A stretch of DNA of 64,000 nucleotides from Ctenosaura bakeri (taxonomy: Eukaryota > Chordata > Lepidosauria > Squamata > Iguanidae). The position numbers were made by a program, and so were the translations under genes. Location of the stretch: NCBI GenBank assembly GCA_948474755.1, contig CAOLHI010000078.1:1-64000 (forward strand), in the 5' to 3' direction. Positions within the stretch are counted from its first letter, which is position 1. Every line of letters begins with the position of its first letter. Below, piece by piece: positions 1 through 10,560 of this stretch. Under the pieces are notes generated by a model. It was not told where the DNA came from, did no database searches, and saw only the letters and a list, made by a program, of their open reading frames with translations.

Positions 1-297
1 GCCTAAAATACATACAAGACATACAAATACTATCAGCAAAGACATATAGCAGGAATAAAACTGATCATGCCTGATTTTTATACAGAAAACAAAAGAGGAG
101 AAAAAGAGGACGAGGAATACTGCATTCACTGCCCTTCATCCTCTATTACATCCTTTGTTGGTCAGGCATTGGTAGGAAGTTCTAATGCAGAGATCATACT
201 ATATGCTTTTAGGTTCTTCACATTACAACCTTCTACAGTCAGAGTTTTGAATCATACAAGGAATCTACAAGCACAGAACAGGTTATCAGACCATATA

Positions 298-720
298 GAA
301 TCATAGAAATTCAGAGTTGGAAGAGACCACACAGGCCATCCAGTCCAACCCCCTGCCATGCAGGAACACCGTCAAATCAATCCCGACAGATGGCCATCAA
401 GCCTCTGCTTAAAAACCTCCAAGGAAGGAGACTCCACTACACTCCGAGGCAGCAGATTCCACTGCCGGACAGCCCTGACTGTCAGGAAGTTCTTCCTGAG
501 GTTCAGGTGGAATCTCCTTTCCTGCAGCTTGAATCCATTGCTCCTTGTCCTGGTCTCTGGAGCAGCAGAAAACAAGTCCCCTCCTTCCTCTACGTGGCAT
601 CTCTTCAAATATTTAAACATGGCTATCATGTCCCCTCTTAACCTCCTCTTCTGCAGACAATTCCTCAGTCTTTTTCCTACATGCAAAGTTGGCAAAGACG
701 CAACAGTGGACATGGGACTT
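298..720 (-). mobile_element. CR1-type LINE, 3' end
   Basis: On the plus strand this reads as the reverse complement of a CR1 3' region, starting with AATCATAGAA and AGTTGGAAGAGACC and continuing through the conserved stretch about a truncated second frame. The minus strand encodes remnants of the CR1 reverse-transcriptase C terminus: KRRLRGDMIAMFKYLK, TRSNGFKL, RFHLNLRKNFLTVRAVRQWN and LPRSVVESPSLEVFKQRLD. The short AATCATAGAA end and 5' truncation are typical of CR1. It lies in the host intron after the exon at 2068. Confidence 0.85.
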
Positions 721-1583
721 TTGAATGTGGGCCCAGTTCTCCTCAGTTCATGAGAAATGAATGCCTGAAAAAGGTTGGAATTGATTATTTCCCTCAGTAA
801 AACCATTTTTCTTCATAATTGTTTTGATTCTAAGAGAAGTTAACTTTAGGAAGCTCAGAGCTGGAAAGTTTTGCTTTGTCTCATATCCTTGAAGCCCATC
901 CTTCAAAGCCTCTCCTGAGACTGGGATGCTCTGGAACAAACAGGGAGAGAGATTTTTCAAAGGAAAAGACAACAGGAAGCTTTCCATCTGTGAATTACTT
1001 ACCTTTCAAACTAAGTCTAACCTGAGCAATTTCCCTTTGCCTATTCAGGAGGGCCTCTGGTTGCCCACAGGGGTGCTTGTATGCTCAAGTGCATTTAGCA
1101 TCCTCTATTCTTATGATTATACAGCAAGCTCAGAGGGCAAGGAGATGGATTTACCTTTTCACACATACACAAGGATTCACTGAAATTTAATAACCAATCT
1201 TTAATGAAGGTTAACAAAAATTATTATGTTCATTAAGTGCAAAAATGAACATGAAATGCTCAAGGAAACATAGTAAGAGCTTCAAGAATCTGTGACTACG
1301 AAATAGGCATCTTATCAATAGTCAGAATATGAAGGGCATAGGGAAAGGCACACAGTGGCTACAAAATCAGCATTTCCAAAATTAATGATTCTTTTAAAGG
1401 TCACATCAAAGCATTAGTACCAACTGTCTGATTTTTATGATTGAACCTTAACACAGTTAAGACAAGGACTAGTACTGTTTGCTTAGTACTGTTTCAAATG
1501 GACAAACTCACGGGCGTTTTCTAATGATTTCTCAATTTTAAGAAGAGTGAGTGGGTTCACGGAACAACCCACAAAATGATTTA
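721..1583. other. Intron sequence, nothing recognised
   Basis: Ordinary AT-rich sequence downstream of the exon at 2068 in gene sense. The frame at 748-987 (minus) has no recognisable motif. Confidence 0.6.
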
Positions 1584-1976
1584 CAGTCATCCCTCCATAT
1601 CCTCTAGGGTTAGGGCACAGGACCACCATGAAAATTGCAAAAACTTGAATAACTCTAGGCCCTCCCAAACCATACTTAATACATACAAAAAGTATAATCA
1701 CTATATTCAACCCCCCATGGATTACTTTGAGGCATCAGAGTTCCTTCAGAAGGCAGAAGTGGGTGGCTGGGGTGGGGCTTACTGCTATATCCACTGCTGG
1801 CCCACCCAGCAGTGGAGGCTTGTAAGAGAGTGCAAGCTTCGACTGCAGTTCCTCAGTCTCATGAGGCTCGCAGTCCCTATTAAAGAAGGCATAGGGAGGC
1901 GGCAGAGGTGACAGTACATAATCCGTGAATAATCAAATCTGCAAAAGTGAAACCCGCAAATGTGGAGGGCTAACTG
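1584..1976. mobile_element. Non-autonomous TA-flanked DNA transposon (Tigger/pogo-like), copy 1
   Basis: The element begins CAGTCATCCCTCC directly after TA and ends GGAGGGCTAACTG, giving a 13-bp inverted terminus with two mismatches. Much of its left half aligns by eye with 41274-41660 (TCCCTCCA, CTAGGGTTAGG, AACTCTA, ATTCAACCC). The terminus style and TA target suggest a pogo/Tigger-type MITE. No transposase frame is present. The right flank is TC, not TA, so the target duplication has decayed on that side. Confidence 0.6.
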
Positions 1977-2067
1977 TCTACTAATCCTAGCTTGTCTTTG
2001 TAGAAGATGCACTTCAGCCCTGTCACCATTTGGGGAAAATTATCAAGACTTCTTAATGATTACTTAC

Positions 2068-2193
2068 TTAGTTTTCCTTAAGCACCAAGAATCTTCTAGA
2101 ATGTAATAGTTCACACCCATCTTTAGCAATTCCCTTTTAACTTCTTTTGCTGGTTTTCGACTATACATGGAATAAACTATCTTCGTCTTTGCC
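2068..2193 (-). CDS. DPY19L1: DPY19L1 coding exon (most 3' in window), 126 nt
   Basis: The exon encodes, after the completed Arg, AKTKIVYSMYSRKPAKEVKR then ELLKMGVNYYILEDSWCLRKT and two bases of a Lys codon. This matches the penultimate block of DPY19L1 (RTKIVYSMYSRK, VNYYILEESWC). The acceptor CTTCAAAG is above 2193; the donor GTAAGTA is at 2061-2067. The last coding exon, expected to carry PGCSMPEIWDVEDP-like sequence, was searched for between 1 and 2067 on the minus strand and not seen, so it lies before the window. Confidence 0.96.
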
Positions 2194-2965
2194 CTTTGAA
2201 GAGGGAAAAAACACATTTATATCACCAAGAAAAGTAATTTAAACTATGTAGTTCGTTACTGAAGCAAAGTAAAAAGAACACTTATTGTATCTAGGAAAGC
2301 TAACTTAATCTGACAAACAGAGTAAAGTGAAACACAGAATACAGTAAAACAGAATGAAAAATGGACTTTGCAAGGAGGAAACATGTTCATATGCACTAGA
2401 GGATAAAAAAAGTAGTATGGTGTTTACTGAATGAAATCTAACAAGCACGCTGATACTAATAACTGGAACCAAAACCATGAATAATAAGCAGTTGCAAAAT
2501 GTACAATCAAATGATAGACAATTATTTTCTGTAGTGAGAGAATGGGAAATCTTTGCCAACTCATCTAAATAAATGGTTAAATTTACATGCTTTTCTACCT
2601 AGTGATCAGGAAAAAAAATTCTCATGGTAAATCTCATTTTTCATTCTCATCCAACATGCAAAGGCAAAGCATTAAATCACTATCAAAGGGGAGGACTTTA
2701 TCCCAGGGTGGTACACCAGCAACCATGCTTACAACACTTGTTTGAGCATCTTCTTGCTGACAGAGACATTCACAACAATCAATCTGGTAATGTTTTCTAT
2801 GTACATACAGTGCATACCCTATAAATATTCACACAATCAACAAAAGGAAGCAGCTTTATTACCTGATACTTAGCATTTAAGCCAGAGTATGTTTTATCCT
2901 CTTCCTGCTGAAACCTGGAACTGACGACTTGCCTCCCAACTGCAGCTCTCTAAAAAGGCACAGGC
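2194..2965. other. Intron sequence, nothing recognised
   Basis: AT-rich intron directly upstream of the exon at 2068-2193 in gene sense. No repeat or frame recognised. Confidence 0.6.
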
Positions 2966-3162
2966 GATTTCCACACTCACTGTTATAGTGTTCTTATTCC
3001 ACTTTCAACATCCTGTCGAATTCTGGAGTTTGTAGTTTACTGAAGCCTAAGAGCTCTCTGGCTAAGAATTCTAAAGGCCCCTCCCTAAATGGCAAACCTC
3101 AGGATTCCATAGGATGTTGAAAGTGGAATAAGAGCACTATAACGGTGTAGTGCAGAAATGAC
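2966..3162. mobile_element. Palindromic MITE
   Basis: Long arms are inverted copies of each other: TTATAGTGTTCTTATTCC followed by ACTTTCAACATCCT on the left and AGGATGTTGAAAGT, GGAATAAGAGCACTATAA on the right, about 50 bp each with few mismatches. The core holds a GGAGTTTGTAGTTT motif shared with the nested MITE at 4082-4224. No coding capacity and no clear target duplication were seen. Confidence 0.65.
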
Positions 3163-3426
3163 CTCAGTTTGCCGTTGTAGAAAGCATTGTACACTAATAT
3201 TAATATTAGTGTTTTTTTTAAAATTAAGGAACTTTTAAAATTCATCTTTCATATGCATAGCCTTTTTCTTTCTTTGTTGCTATCTGCTTTGAGCATAGTG
3301 TGTATGGGAAAGCGGTGCACACTAAATGAGTAAAAATGGCTACGTATTATCCAAAGTCATATGGATTTTCAGGGCAGCAGAAATGGGTGGATGTTGCACT
3401 AAATAGCCTGGAAATTACCATAAGAT

Positions 3427-4579
3427 TAGGGATGGCCCAACCAAATCCTCAAATCCTTAGCAAAGATTTGAGGTTCGCAAATCTGAATCCCTGTGCTAAT
3501 ACAGGCAAATTGAATCTTTCGAATCTACCAACCAAATAGTCTGTGGGAGATTGGGACATCTGAAAACCTGGGAGATCAGGATGCCTGAAAACCTGGGAGA
3601 TTAGATACACAAGGGGAGATTGCATGTAGGTGAATTTTTCCCTTGGAGTAATAATGGCCTCTGCTAACAATTTCAGAAATTACATCTGGGGTTGTATTCT
3701 AATATATTTAAGTTGAACATTTAGTATTTAAGTTCAGCACTATTTTCTGTCCTGAAAATCATGAGCATGTACCAATGCTGAGGTCAATGGGCCTGACGCC
3801 TATCAGAAGTAGTGGAGCAAAGGGCAAGGTCACACAATCTCATCCAGTGACTGCCACATGTAGGCCAGTCTACCTCCTTCCACAAGACTAATGACTGGTT
3901 GTAAACCTATAGCTATGAGAAGTGAAATGTCTGTCATGGTTTCTCATTAGCCACATGACAAACTACATGTAGCAGAAAGAATTTTTTTTAAAAAAAAAAA
4001 TTGGTGTCTCCGGGGCACACCAAAGGCCTAGTTGGCTAGCAGGTACAGTCTTCTGAGATTTCAAGGACAGCTGAAAGATTCCTTTGCATAGCTCCCTTGC
4101 AAAGCTCTTTCAGACACAATTCTGGGGTTTGTAGTTTTACAAGGTGTCACAGCCTTCTCTGACAAAGTGTGCTGGTGCATCATCAAACTACAAACCCCAG
4201 GATGCCATAAAGAGCTATGCAAAGAAAATAAATTTTGACCTGGATTATCTCTGTACTGTAGTATGTGGCCTTGTTTACACAGGGAGAAAACGTGGGATTA
4301 ATCCACATTTTCCTGCCTGTGTAGAAAGAACCTTCATGTCATTTTCAATCTGGAGAGATCCTGGGGCAAAACTATGACAATTGTCCTGGCCAGATTTCTT
4401 CAAAGGGAGATCTGTCCTTGCCTAGGCTTTTGCTAAGGCTGAGAGAGTGTATCTTGTTCAAGATCATCCTTCTTTCCCTTGCTTTTTAAAAAAGATTCGA
4501 AAGATTTGAGATTCGTGAGATTTGTGGATTCCCAGAACCTTCCAGGGATTCAGAAAATTCTGGATTCATCCCATCCCTA
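3427..4579. mobile_element. Non-autonomous hAT transposon with perfect 8-bp target duplication
   Basis: The ends are TAGGGATGG and CCATCCCTA, fitting the (C/T)A(A/G)NG start of hAT termini. The element is flanked on both sides by the identical octamer CATAAGAT (3419-3426 and 4580-4587), the target duplication size of hAT. The subterminal regions are rich in AATC/GATT words (AAATCCTCAAATCC on the left, AGATTCGAAAGATTTGAG on the right), as often seen near hAT ends. It is 1153 bp, has no transposase and carries a palindromic MITE at 4082-4224. Confidence 0.85.
4082..4224. mobile_element. Palindromic MITE nested in hAT element
   Basis: Arms CTTTGCATAGCTC (4082-4094) and GAGCTATGCAAAG (4212-4224) are perfect complements, followed inward by GGGGTTTGTAGTTT and AAACTACAAACCCC. 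The sequence would fold into one long imperfect hairpin of about 140 nt. The GTTTGTAGTTT core links it to the MITE at 2966-3162. Confidence 0.65.
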
Positions 4580-4616
4580 CATAAGATTATCAAGCCCTTG
4601 GAATTTTATGTTAGAA

Positions 4617-6840
4617 AAGAGTAGGTTGCTCACCTGTAACTGTGGTTCTTTGAGTGGTCATCTGTGAACTCACACAAATGGGTTAACTTTGTCTGTGCCG
4701 TGCATTGTTCAGAACCATCTAGAGCTGTTATACAAGCATTTTTGGCAATGGTGCCTCCTCCACTGGTATATATGACCAGCCATGTTCCCACTCAAACCCT
4801 CAGTTCCATGGCTGCCAAAGCAGAAGCCCAAGAGCTAAGGATAGTACATGACAGAAGTAGAGAGGAAGGATGAGTGTTGTGTGAATTCACAGATGACCAC
4901 TCAAAAAGCCCAACTTACAGGTGAGCAACCTGTTCTTCTTTGTGGTCTCCGTAACTCGTACAAATGGGGGACTAGCAAGCTATTAACTCAGGTGCTGGGT
5001 GAGTCATGTGACACAGGAGTACAACATTGCTCCCCAAAAGGCAGCATCAGCCCTCAACCATGAGTCCAGTCTGGAGTCTAATGATGATCAAGGGCTGAAA
5101 CCAGATAGCTGCCCTGCAAATGTCCTCTAAGGGAACACTTTTCAGAAAGGCCAAAGGGGAAGCCACAACTCTTGTGGAATGGCTGTGTATGGTGACAGGA
5201 GGGTCCTTCTTGGGTAATTCATAGGCCAGGGGCATCACAGAGAAGACTCATTTGGAAAGATGCTTTGCTGAAACTGGTAGTCCCTTCTTGTGCTTAGAGT
5301 GACAAAGAGTCTTTGAGACGATCAAATATCAGCTGTCCTGTTAATGCAGAAGGTCAAAGTTCTTCTAATATTGAGCCGATGAAGCATTCATTTGAATTCT
5401 GAGGATGGATTTAGCATGAATACAGGCAATATGCTGTCCTGGTTCAGGTGGAAAGCAGAGACCACCTTGGGAAGAAAGACCTGAGGACAACTTTCTCCTC
5501 ATGGAAACATAACTAGGGAGCTTCAATACGGAGAGCACAGAGCTCCCAAGCTTGCCTGGCCAATGTTGTTGCAACCAGGAAGGTTGTCTTCCATGTCAGG
5601 AGATGGATGTCACAAGTTGCTCAAAGGGTCTCCAGAAGAGCTGCAAAAGGATGACTTCCAAACTTCATTGGCTGTGGGACCCCATACTAGAGGGTGCAGA
5701 CTCTTATAGCCTTTTAAGAAATGTTTAACTAAAGGACACTGGAAACAAGAAGGCTTGCCTTTCTACTTGAACCAATGGGATATAGCAGCCAGGTAGTATT
5801 TGATGAAGAGGGCCTTCTCAGAAAAAGAAAGGAGGAAGTCCAAAACTGTCAGGATGTTGAACCTGACCATTGTGAAGAGTCAAGAGATCTGATCATGATG
5901 GAAACTTGTAATAAACTCTGTGAGAAAGGCGAAGAAGATGGGTGAACCATGGCTACCTTGGCCACCACACAGTCACCAGAATGCAGTTGCAGAGGATTCT
6001 CACGATAAGAGGGAACAGGGGAAAAGTGTACATGGAGACACTCTCCCAATGATACAGGAAGGGGTTGCCTAATGAGCCCTGTCCCCTCTGAGTCCTTGAG
6101 CAGAACATGGTGCACTGCACACTCTGAAGTGATACAAAGGGACTGACTTCTAATGTCCCCCAAATGTGGAACACGGATCAGAGAGCATATGGATGGAACT
6201 TTGTTGAGAGCAGCAGCTAAAGTGTTCCTGTCTCCTGGAAGATAAATAACAGAGAGTTGGAATGTGTCTGTCCAAGCACCAGATTTGAACAATGAGGTGC
6301 CGAAAAGTCTTTGTGTGTCCCTTGCTTGCTCAACTAATAGATGATCATGATGTTGTCTGATATTACTTGAACTGCTTGGTGCCTTATTAAAGACTCAAAA
6401 GCATGGAGAGCTTTCTCTACTGCTCTTCTTTCACATGTTGCACCTGCTGTTCATGAGAGGACGATCTAGTTTGTGAAACTCGTTCAGTACGATCCACAGA
6501 AGCCCTGGTGGCGCAGTGGTTAAATGCCAGTACTGCAAGCCACAAGGTTGTGAGTTCGATCCTGCCGGGCTCCGGGTTGACTCAGTCTTCCATCCTTCCG
6601 CAAGTCGGTAAAATGAGTACCCAGCTTGTTGGGGGCATGTATAGAAATACATGCTATTTGTAAGTTGTTTGCCGCCTCGATCCATATGGGGAGGCGGGAT
6701 ACAAATAAATAAATAAAAGAAGAAGAAGGAAAACACTGCTGCTGAGATCAACTTGAAGACGGTGTTGATTGAGGTGGCGTCTTTCTAGGGGAATGAACTC
6801 AAGGATGGTCCTTCATTCTTTTCTTTTTGTGTTTCTTAGA
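4617..6840 (-). mobile_element. DIRS-type retrotransposon copy A (family 1), degenerate and truncated
   Basis: The left end (TAGGTTGCTCACCTGTAACT) and an internal complementary region at about 4885-4965 match copies C, D and E. The minus strand then shows tyrosine recombinase pieces at 5047-5240 (AYELPKKDPP, HSTRVVAS, EDICRAAIW, the HxxR catalytic pair) and about 5365-5700. RNase H remnants follow: LPGDRNTLAAALNK at about 6200-6240 and an SDNIMII motif near 6350. RT and gag are not recognisable and no right inverted repeat was found. A SINE interrupts it at 6501. The right boundary is approximate. Confidence 0.8.
6501..6718 (+). mobile_element. tRNA-derived SINE, squamate type
   Basis: The head carries an RNA polymerase III A box (GGTGGCGCAGTGGT, 6507-6520) and B box (GGTTGTGAGTTCGATCC, 6546-6562), followed by GGTAAAATGAGTACCCAGC, a body stretch common in lizard and snake SINEs, and an (AAAT)n tail ending near 6718. 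It resembles Sauria-type SINEs as I know them; exact subfamily not assignable. It is inserted inside DIRS copy A and so is younger than it. No clear target duplication. Confidence 0.85.
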
Positions 6841-6908
6841 AGTCTCCACCTCTAACGTTTCTGCAACCCCCCAATGCAACCAGATTGCGCTCCTAATGCT
6901 TCTGTTTA

Positions 6909-6963
6909 GGCCAAAATGGTGACCAAAAGGGACAGCACATCACTTTTGGTCACCATTTTGGCC
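6909..6963. repeat. Perfect 21-bp inverted repeat (hairpin) with 13-nt loop
   Basis: Left arm 6909-6929 (GGCCAAAATGG to CCAAAAG) and right arm 6943-6963 are exact reverse complements, separated by GGACAGCACATCA. No other sequence here explains the perfect pairing. It lies in the host intron between the exons at 7841 and 2193, just beyond DIRS copy A. Confidence 0.95.
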
Positions 6964-7840
6964 AATATGTGTTTGAAAAAAAGTAGTCTGTCAGAGAGAC
7001 ATGTTGGCATAGCCCATGGGGATAGGTGGCCTCCGGTCCCTGCACAGTTGCCCATCCAAATGAAAAGAAGTTGGCTGCAGTCCATGAAAGTTTGTGCAAA
7101 AAAACTCATGTTCACCTTACATTTGTCACAAAAATCCTGGTCAATGGAAAAACAGTACATTTACCCAATTAACACATTTACTTGGAAATGCTCAAATTAT
7201 TTCAAACAAGTTTCAGACTCCTGACCAATCTCCTCTCAATCAAAAGCAAGAGGCTTTTCTCCTTCTTGCTTTTCAATCCATTTCTACGGATGATGTCAAA
7301 AATCATGGGATTCCATTTTAAAGGATCCACTGGAGATTAGGATTTCTTGTCATATGCAAGGTTTTGATAATATGCAAGTCATATAATCAATGCACACAGG
7401 AACCTAGAAACCCTTGCAAAAACCTAATAAAACATCTGGCCAAGCAACTTGAATGATTCAAGCCAGCCACATTTTATTTTATTTTATTTTATTTTTAAGT
7501 AAATACTATTTTTTTAAGTTTATGCCATTTTTTAGCTAATACATTTTCATGGAAGCTCACTGATTTATTACAAAAGGATTAAAATGCAATAACAAAATAA
7601 AGTATAATATTCTATGGAATCTGCAGAAATCTACCAGGGAAGCCACCATGTGCACAAAACGCCACTCGGATAGCTCAAAGAGCTAAAGTAATGGATTCTC
7701 CCCACTGTATACTAAGACTGGTACATTATTTCTATGCTAAATGTAGCCAATGATGTCAAGTTGATGTTAATTAAAATTCCTACCTAATATATAAATACAG
7801 TAAAACATAGATACTCCTAAACTATAAACCAAAAGCTTAC
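6964..7840. other. Intronic sequence with no recognised element
   Basis: AT-rich intron upstream of the exon at 7841-7940 in the plus-strand sense. It holds a short (TTTTA)n run near 7470-7495. Open frames at 6916-7321 have no recognisable similarity, and I see nothing coding. Confidence 0.6.
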
Positions 7841-7940
7841 CGTAAAGCTGCATCTTCATAATGAGGATGATTCACAACAGGTCGAAGAGTAGACAGTTTT
7901 ACACTTGCCATTGTAGGCATAGCACCCGCAAAAACAGCAT
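7841..7940 (-). CDS. DPY19L1: DPY19L1 coding exon, 100 nt, [12 protein letters not shown] block
   Basis: The exon encodes (D)[19 protein letters not shown], then [13 protein letters not shown] and the first two bases of an Arg codon. This is the signature block of DPY19L1/L2; the L3 and L4 paralogues differ clearly here. The acceptor ATTTCAG is at 7941-7947; the donor GTAAGC is at 7835-7840. It starts in phase 1 and ends in phase 2 (CG|G). The block belongs to the C-terminal luminal domain shared by GT-C-type C-mannosyltransferases. All residues are in frame with both neighbours. Confidence 0.97.
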
Positions 7941-8089
7941 CTGAAATGTATTTTTAAAACCTTAAAATAAAGGAATAATCACAGAAACAACAGTAGAAAG
8001 GCACAATATTTGTAAAGTATCCATTTTCTAAAGATCTCAAAAATACATGTAAGAACATGTACGTGATTCTTTCTTGGAGGGGCATTGTC

Positions 8090-9330
8090 ACAGGGTGGTA
8101 CTGGGTGATTCCTGCTTGAATCTTTCACTGTTGGATTGTAGAGTCCCTCAGGATTCAGTTTTGTCCCCTATGCTAATTAACATATACATGAAACCACTTG
8201 GAGAGGTTGTCTAGAATTGGAGTCAGGTATTACTAGTATGCTGATGGCATCCAGTTTTATTACTCCTTTCTATTTAACTCCAGGGAAGCTGTTCCTGTGC
8301 TAAACTGGGCCTGGCAGCTGTAATGGACTGGATGAGAGCAAACAAATTGAAGCTTAATCCAGACAAGACAGATGTGCTCCTGGTCAGCTGCAAAGGCAGA
8401 TGTGGGAATAGGGATTCAGCCTGTGTTAGGTAGGATTATGCTTCCCTTGAAAATGAGGTTTGCATTCTCCTGGATTGAGCTGTCAGCCTGGAGGCCCAGG
8501 TTTCATCATTGACCAGGAATGCTTTTGCACATTTACAGCTAGTATGTCAACTGAGTCCATTCTTTGAAGTCATATTTGGCCACAGTGGAACATGCCTTGG
8601 CTATATCCTGTTTGGGTTACTGTAATGAGCTCTACATGGGACTGCCTTTGAAGAGTGCTTAGAAACTACAGTTAGTTCAGACAGTTGCAGCTAGGCTGTT
8701 AACTGGGTCTGGCTATAGGGAACACAGAACTCCCTTGTTGCAACAGCTCCACTGGCTGCCAGTTGTTTCTAGGCACAATCTGAAGAGCTAGTTTTGACCT
8801 ATAAAGCTCTATACGGCTTGGGTCCAGATTATTTGAAGGACTGTATCTCCCTTTATGAGCCCAGTAGAGCTCTAAGATTAACTGGAGGGGTCCTTATCTT
8901 TGTCCCACTATCCTCTCAGGCATGTTTGGTGTGAACAAGGGGAGGGTCTATTCAGTGGCTAATCCCAGACTTTGGAACTCACTCCCTAGAGACACCACGA
9001 TGGGCCCATTCTTGTTCTCTTTATGACAGCAGGCCAAAACAATTTTTGCGCCATCAGGCTTTTACAAACTGTCTGGGTATAGTTTTTTTTTTGAAATGCA
9101 GTTCTGTTTTTAAGGACTGAATAGTATTTTAATATATCCTAATATATTTTAAAATTTTTAAGGTGTACTGTTTTAATTTCATAAATTGTTTAATTTTTTT
9201 TTTAAATCTTATACACTTTTATCACTGTTTTGTATACTTTTTGATTTATATTGTTGTAATGTTGTTAGCTGCTTTGAATCTGATTACTAGGAGAATGGAG
9301 GGATGTAGCTACATATTGTTTGTAAACTAG
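8090..9330 (+). mobile_element. L2-type LINE fragment
   Basis: Plus-strand remnants of a reverse transcriptase are visible across frames: a G-S-V/L-S-P-M-L-I-N-I-Y block near 8150, a YADGIQFYY-like block (from YADDxQLY) near 8240, and ANKLKLNPDKTDVLLVS near 8345. Near 8750-8880 are WLPVxxR and TYKALYGLGPDYLKD remnants typical of the L2/CR1 group. The 3' part ends in an AT-rich tail with a GTTAGCTGCTTTGA motif near 9265. It has many stops and is 5' truncated. Confidence 0.75.
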
Positions 9331-9667
9331 GCCCCTAATTTCTCTTTCAAAGGAAAATACAAAACTGCATTAGTTTACGTGCAATAGACATGCAGCAGGC
9401 TCCTTTAAATTTTTAATTGCTCATTTGATGTCTCCACATAAAAACATATACAATTTTTGTACTTTTGAAAGTAATTTATAATTACCACTCATCATCTTTT
9501 TTAAAACTGCCCTTTTAAAATGACAATTGCAGTCAAATAAGATACAAAAACACTAGTGAATATGAATAGCATGATATTGTCATTTGTAAACTGTACAGAA
9601 TACAAGACTGCTGCTTGCCATGTGACAGATGTTATGACACAGATTGGAAAGAGTGTTGTTGTTTTAC

Positions 9668-9842
9668 CTTGTTTGGTGTTTGCTTTTATCCATAGCAACA
9701 GTTCTTCCTGATGCAAACTGCTAAATTCTCCCATAACGCTCCTTTCTTTCTGAAGGTTTGCTATTCCTTCAAATGCCATCATTGCTAAAATTACCATAAC
9801 AAGTGTTCCAGGCTGGATTTTGTGAAATATCCATCCAAGCAA
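9668..9842 (-). CDS. DPY19L1: DPY19L1 coding exon, 175 nt
   Basis: The exon encodes 58 residues plus one base, starting LLGWIFHKIQPGTLVM and ending LLLWIKANTKQ, with the conserved GEFSSLxQEELLxWI motif. The hydrophobic first half is the last predicted membrane span; the second half begins the C-terminal soluble domain, which is luminal in this family. The acceptor TTGCACAG lies above 9842; the donor is GGTAAAAC after 9668. It ends in phase 1 (G|AT), so the next exon begins with the completed Asp. An open frame continues past both splice sites, from about 9866 down to 9501, and should not be taken as the exon. Confidence 0.95.
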
Positions 9843-10219
9843 CTGTGCAAGCAAATTAAAAGGCATATATTTTATACACTACTGTCTAATAAGTTTGATA
9901 TTTCAAAAATTTAAACATATCATTTTTGAGAAATTCTAATCTCATTTACTATACATTTCCCATTAAATCTAACTGTTATCTATTTTATTTCAATTTATTT
10001 AAAATATATTGCATTTCAAAGCAAAGCTTCCCCCAGGGAGATACAAAAAATAAAATAAAAATCCAACAATGAAATATAAAATGTAAGTAATTAAAATGTA
10101 AATCATTTCAAACAACCATAGCAACAAAAAACACAACAGGAGATAGGCTAATATTCAGTTAAATACAGTCTAAAACAATATACAGTTAAGAATAGTCTAA
10201 AACAACTAGACATTTTAGT

Positions 10220-10560
10220 CTCTTTCAAAACCAGGGAAGGAGGTCATTAATACAGTCAGGCTATGGCATTCCATAAAGATGAGGTCACCACACAGAAGGA
10301 TCTTTCTTCTGTATCAGCCAATCTAATAGATCTCACTAGTAGGAATGTCAGCTGGGCTTCTATGGCCAAGCTTAGGGCACAAAACGGTTTCATATGGGTA
10401 CAAAGTGCTCCATTAAATTATCCCTGGTTCAAAGCCATTCAGGGCTTTTAAAGAAAACACCATCACTTTAAACTGAACCAAAAAATGCACTGGCAAGCAG
10501 TGCACCTGGAAACAGAATGTCACACATTCTGTTCTCCTATTACATGTAAGGTAATGGATG
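10220..10560. repeat. Probable old interspersed repeat fragment
   Basis: The phrases GGCATTCCATAAAGATGAGG, AAGCCATTCAGGGCTTTTAAAG and GCACTGGCAAGCAGTGCA resemble a widespread reptile/bird LINE-derived repeat as I remember it. No frame is intact. Neighbouring 9900-10220 and 10560-11035 are AT-rich with no clear element. Confidence 0.35.

Noticed and set aside
9501..9866. A 121-codon minus-strand open frame with membrane-like sequence as a stand-alone gene
   Set aside because: Only 9842-9668 is exon. The frame simply continues into both introns past consensus AG and GT sites.
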